Shown here piece by piece: positions 61,453 to 64,000 of a stretch of DNA of 64,000 bases (the first letter of the stretch is position 1; each line of letters starts with the position of its first letter). The notes beneath the pieces are model-generated. The model did not search any database. It saw only the letters and a list, made by a program, of their open reading frames with translations, and was not told the DNA's origin. The position numbers and the translations under genes were made by a program. This DNA is from Sedimenticola sp. (GTDB lineage Bacteria > Pseudomonadota > Gammaproteobacteria > Chromatiales > Chromatiaceae), in assembly GCA_026994195.1 (NCBI GenBank), contig JALWRH010000050.1, forward strand, positions 1-64,000. Direction: 5' to 3'.

Positions 61453-62226
61453 TCAACGGGAAGCCTTCTTATCCAGTATGGCTTGCAAATGAACAGGAAT
61501 GTTCCTGGCGCCGCTGAAATCCGCCGTACCTCTGGCATTGACGAAACGGGAGTTGTGCAGATCAGCTCCCCTGAAACTGGCGCCTTCCAGGGCAGCGCCA
61601 TTCACCAGGGAATGGGTAATGGTGGCCCCATCGAAATTTGCGCCTTCCAGGGCTGCGCCTGTGAGTACGGCGTCATGAAAAAAACTGCCCTTCAGATTGC
61701 TTTCGATGAGCACCACACGCTGCATGAAACAGCCGATAAAGCTGCTATGGTTGAAGTCACCTTCTTCCATGATGATGTCTTTCATATAGGCATCCTGAAA
61801 ATTGACACCCCTGGCCTGCACTTCGATGAGATTGGCGCCGAACATGTCAGCGCCCACAAACCGGCTGCCATCCAGGGTGCTGCCATCGAACACCGTGTGG
61901 AAGAGTTCAGCTTCAAGAAAATCCGCCCCCAGGATCGAGCAGTTGGTCAACTGGGTCCATTTGAAATCCGCCTGTTTCAGGCTGGCGCGCGAAAGATTGC
62001 AGTCCGGCAGCCGGGCATTGGAAAAATCCACGCCATTCAATAGGGAACCGCTGAGATCCAGCCCTCTGATATGTTTTCCGGCAAAGGAACAATGGCGGAG
62101 ATCCGTGTTGGGCTGAGGGTGCTCGCAGTCTCCCCTGGGAACATTGATGACGGGAACAGGCGCCGCCATGGCTTCCACCGGCACCCACAGAGACAGGCAC
62201 AAAAGAACAAGGAACCTCCAAACCAC
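61453..62226 (-). CDS. Exported pentapeptide-repeat protein
   Basis: Signal peptide FLVLLCLSLWVPVEAMA, then A(D/N)LXX/F-type repeats (LLNGVDFSNARLPDCNLSRASLKQADF...). The longer ORF reaches 62349; GTG near 62226/62232 follows GGAGGA. Confidence 0.8.
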   Translation of the reverse strand: MVWRFLVLLCLSLWVPVEAMAAPVPVINVPRGDCEHPQPNTDLRHCSFAGKHIRGLDLSGSLLNGVDFSNARLPDCNLSRASLKQADFKWTQLTNCSILGADFLEAELFHTVFDGSTLDGSRFVGADMFGANLIEVQARGVNFQDAYMKDIIMEEGDFNHSSFIGCFMQRVVLIESNLKGSFFHDAVLTGAALEGANFDGATITHSLVNGAALEGASFRGADLHNSRFVNARGTADFSGARNIPVHLQAILDKKASR

Positions 62227-62428
62227 AAACACTCCTCCGGTCAGTTTCTTTTTTCTTCCAGGAATGGTTCCATTTTTCCACCCTTGGGTCAAGACAGTAC
62301 AGAAATATCGGATATTCATATTAAATTGCGTTTTTTCTTGTTCCTCCAATATCTTGTGCTAGACTTTTGATAACACTTTCAGCGGGAATCTATCCCATTC
62401 AATACAATAATAGGACAATCTTCCTAAA

Positions 62429-64000
62429 ATGTCAGAACTGCTACAGCGCCTGAAAGATTCCTCGCCGTTCTATGATGGAAACGCACCCTTTATCGAAAGC
62501 CTGTACGAAGCCTGGTTACAGGATCCTTCCAGTGTAGCGGAAAACTGGCGGCGGCATTTCGAAAGCCTGCCCCAGGTGGATGGCTGGTCTGGAGACGATA
62601 TCTCCCATCAGTCCATCGTGCAGGACTTTCGCCGTATGGCCCGGGAAAAACCGGCGGCCCCGGGTAGCTGCGATGATACCCTGGCGGCCCAGGCTGCCGC
62701 CAAGCAGGCTTCGGTGCTGCGCCTGATCAACGCCTACCGGGTGCGGGGCCACCAGCTCGCTGATCTCGATCCCCTGCATCTTCACGAGCCTCCCCACCTG
62801 CCCGAACTCACCCTCACCTACCACAACCTTACAGAGGAGGATCTGGACAGGCCGTACAACACCGGCTCCCTGTTTGCCCCCGAGCGCCTGCCTCTGAGGG
62901 AAATTCTGGATCTGGTGAAAAAGGTCTATACGGGTACTGTGGGTTCTGAATACATGCACATCACCGATACGGTGGAAAAACGCTGGATCCAGCAGCGCCT
63001 GGAAACCTACCGCACCCGGCCCGAGCTGGCTGCCGGAGACAAACGCTGGATTCTGCGTATGCTCACCGCCGCTGAAGGCCTGGAAAAGTACCTGCACACC
63101 CGCTATGTGGGACAGAAGCGTTTCTCCCTGGAGGGCGGCGAGTCCCTGATTCCCTTGCTGGACGAACTGATTCAGCGCGCGGGAAGAGATGGTATCGAGG
63201 AAGCGGTTATCGGCATGGCTCACCGCGGACGCCTGAACGTCCTCACCAATATCATCGGTAAACCGCCCTCAGAGATATACGACGAATTTCAGGGCACGCG
63301 CAAGGAACACGGCGTGATGACCTCCGGGGACGTGAAATATCACAAGGGTTTCTCCAGCAGTATCGAGACCCCTGGTGGGCTGATCCATGTGGTGCTGGGC
63401 TTCAACCCTTCCCACCTGGAGATCATCGGCCCGGTCATCGAAGGCTCGGTGCGCGCCCGGCAGAAACGCTATGACGATGAGCAGGGCGAGAAAGTACTGC
63501 CCATCGTACTCCATGGCGATGCGGCCTTTGCCGGTCAGGGGGTGGTCATGGAAACCCTGAACCTGTCCCAGACCCGGGGCTTCAGCACCGGCGGCACGGT
63601 GCATATCGTCATCAACAACCAGATAGGTTTCACCACCTCGGACCCCTTCGACAGCCGCTCCACCACCTATTGCTCCGATGTTGCCAAGATGGTCCAGGCG
63701 CCCATCTTCCACGTCAATGGCGATGATCCGGAAGCGGTGATCTTCGTCACCCGTCTGGCCCTGGACTACCGCAACCATTTCCACAAAGACGTGGTCATCG
63801 ACCTGGTCTGTTACCGCCGCCAGGGTCACAACGAAGCCGATGAACCCGCCGTCACCCAGCCCCTGATGTACCAGAAGATCCGCGTGCATCCCACTACCCG
63901 GACTCTGTATGCGGAACGCCTGCTGGCAGAGGGCGTAATCACGCCAGAGCAGGCAGAACACATGATCGGACACTACCGTTCGGAACTGGACAAGGGCGAG
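62429..64000 (+). CDS. sucA: 2-oxoglutarate dehydrogenase E1 component, 3' truncated by the window edge
   Basis: Read from sequence, absent from the ORF track: MSELLQRLKDSSPFYDGNAPFIESLYEAWLQDPSSVAENWRRHFESLP...; open to the window end. Confidence 0.93.
   Translation, partial: MSELLQRLKDSSPFYDGNAPFIESLYEAWLQDPSSVAENWRRHFESLPQVDGWSGDDISHQSIVQDFRRMAREKPAAPGSCDDTLAAQAAAKQASVLRLINAYRVRGHQLADLDPLHLHEPPHLPELTLTYHNLTEEDLDRPYNTGSLFAPERLPLREILDLVKKVYTGTVGSEYMHITDTVEKRWIQQRLETYRTRPELAAGDKRWILRMLTAAEGLEKYLHTRYVGQKRFSLEGGESLIPLLDELIQRAGRDGIEEAVIGMAHRGRLNVLTNIIGKPPSEIYDEFQGTRKEHGVMTSGDVKYHKGFSSSIETPGGLIHVVLGFNPSHLEIIGPVIEGSVRARQKRYDDEQGEKVLPIVLHGDAAFAGQGVVMETLNLSQTRGFSTGGTVHIVINNQIGFTTSDPFDSRSTTYCSDVAKMVQAPIFHVNGDDPEAVIFVTRLALDYRNHFHKDVVIDLVCYRRQGHNEADEPAVTQPLMYQKIRVHPTTRTLYAERLLAEGVITPEQAEHMIGHYRSELDKGE

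Noticed and set aside
1-64000. CRISPR arrays
   Set aside because: No regularly spaced direct repeats with unique spacers seen; the 33-bp repeats at 3-134 are contiguous and coding.
1-64000. tRNA, rRNA, prophage or IS transposase genes
   Set aside because: No cloverleaf-like or rRNA segment, phage structural gene or transposase recognised by eye; tRNAscan-SE or barrnap would be needed to exclude small RNAs.

Overview
This is a GC-rich bacterial chromosome segment, most likely gammaproteobacterial (inferred from gene content and protein similarity recalled from memory; no search was run). Most of it is core housekeeping: yajC-secD-secF, parE/parC, xseB-ispA, folE2, an M1 aminopeptidase, smc, queF, an RNB exoribonuclease, ygfZ, lysS, prfB, tilS, accA, dnaE, rnhB, and the envelope/ribosome cluster lpxB-lpxA-fabZ-lpxD-skp-bamA-rseP-dxr-cdsA-uppS-frr-pyrH-tsf-rpsB, then map, glnD, tsaB and a 3'-truncated sucA. 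The main accessory region is an AT-rich block at about 29.5-32.05 kb, between prfB and a VOC-family gene. I read it as a small integron-type gene-cassette array without an integrase in the window (CALIN-like). Same-strand ORFs of unknown function are separated by attC-like sites with RYYYAAC...GTTRRRY ends and imperfect internal palindromes. Other notable signals are a canonical RF2 programmed +1 frameshift in prfB, a tightly overlapped parE-cytochrome c/DUF302-DUF302-parC cluster, a membrane-spanning YhaN/SbcC-like ATPase with a 65-aa partner, REP-like palindromes, a C-rich hairpin with a G-quadruplex motif, and an exported pentapeptide-repeat protein. Many long ORFs in the supplied track are antisense or out-of-frame shadows of these genes.
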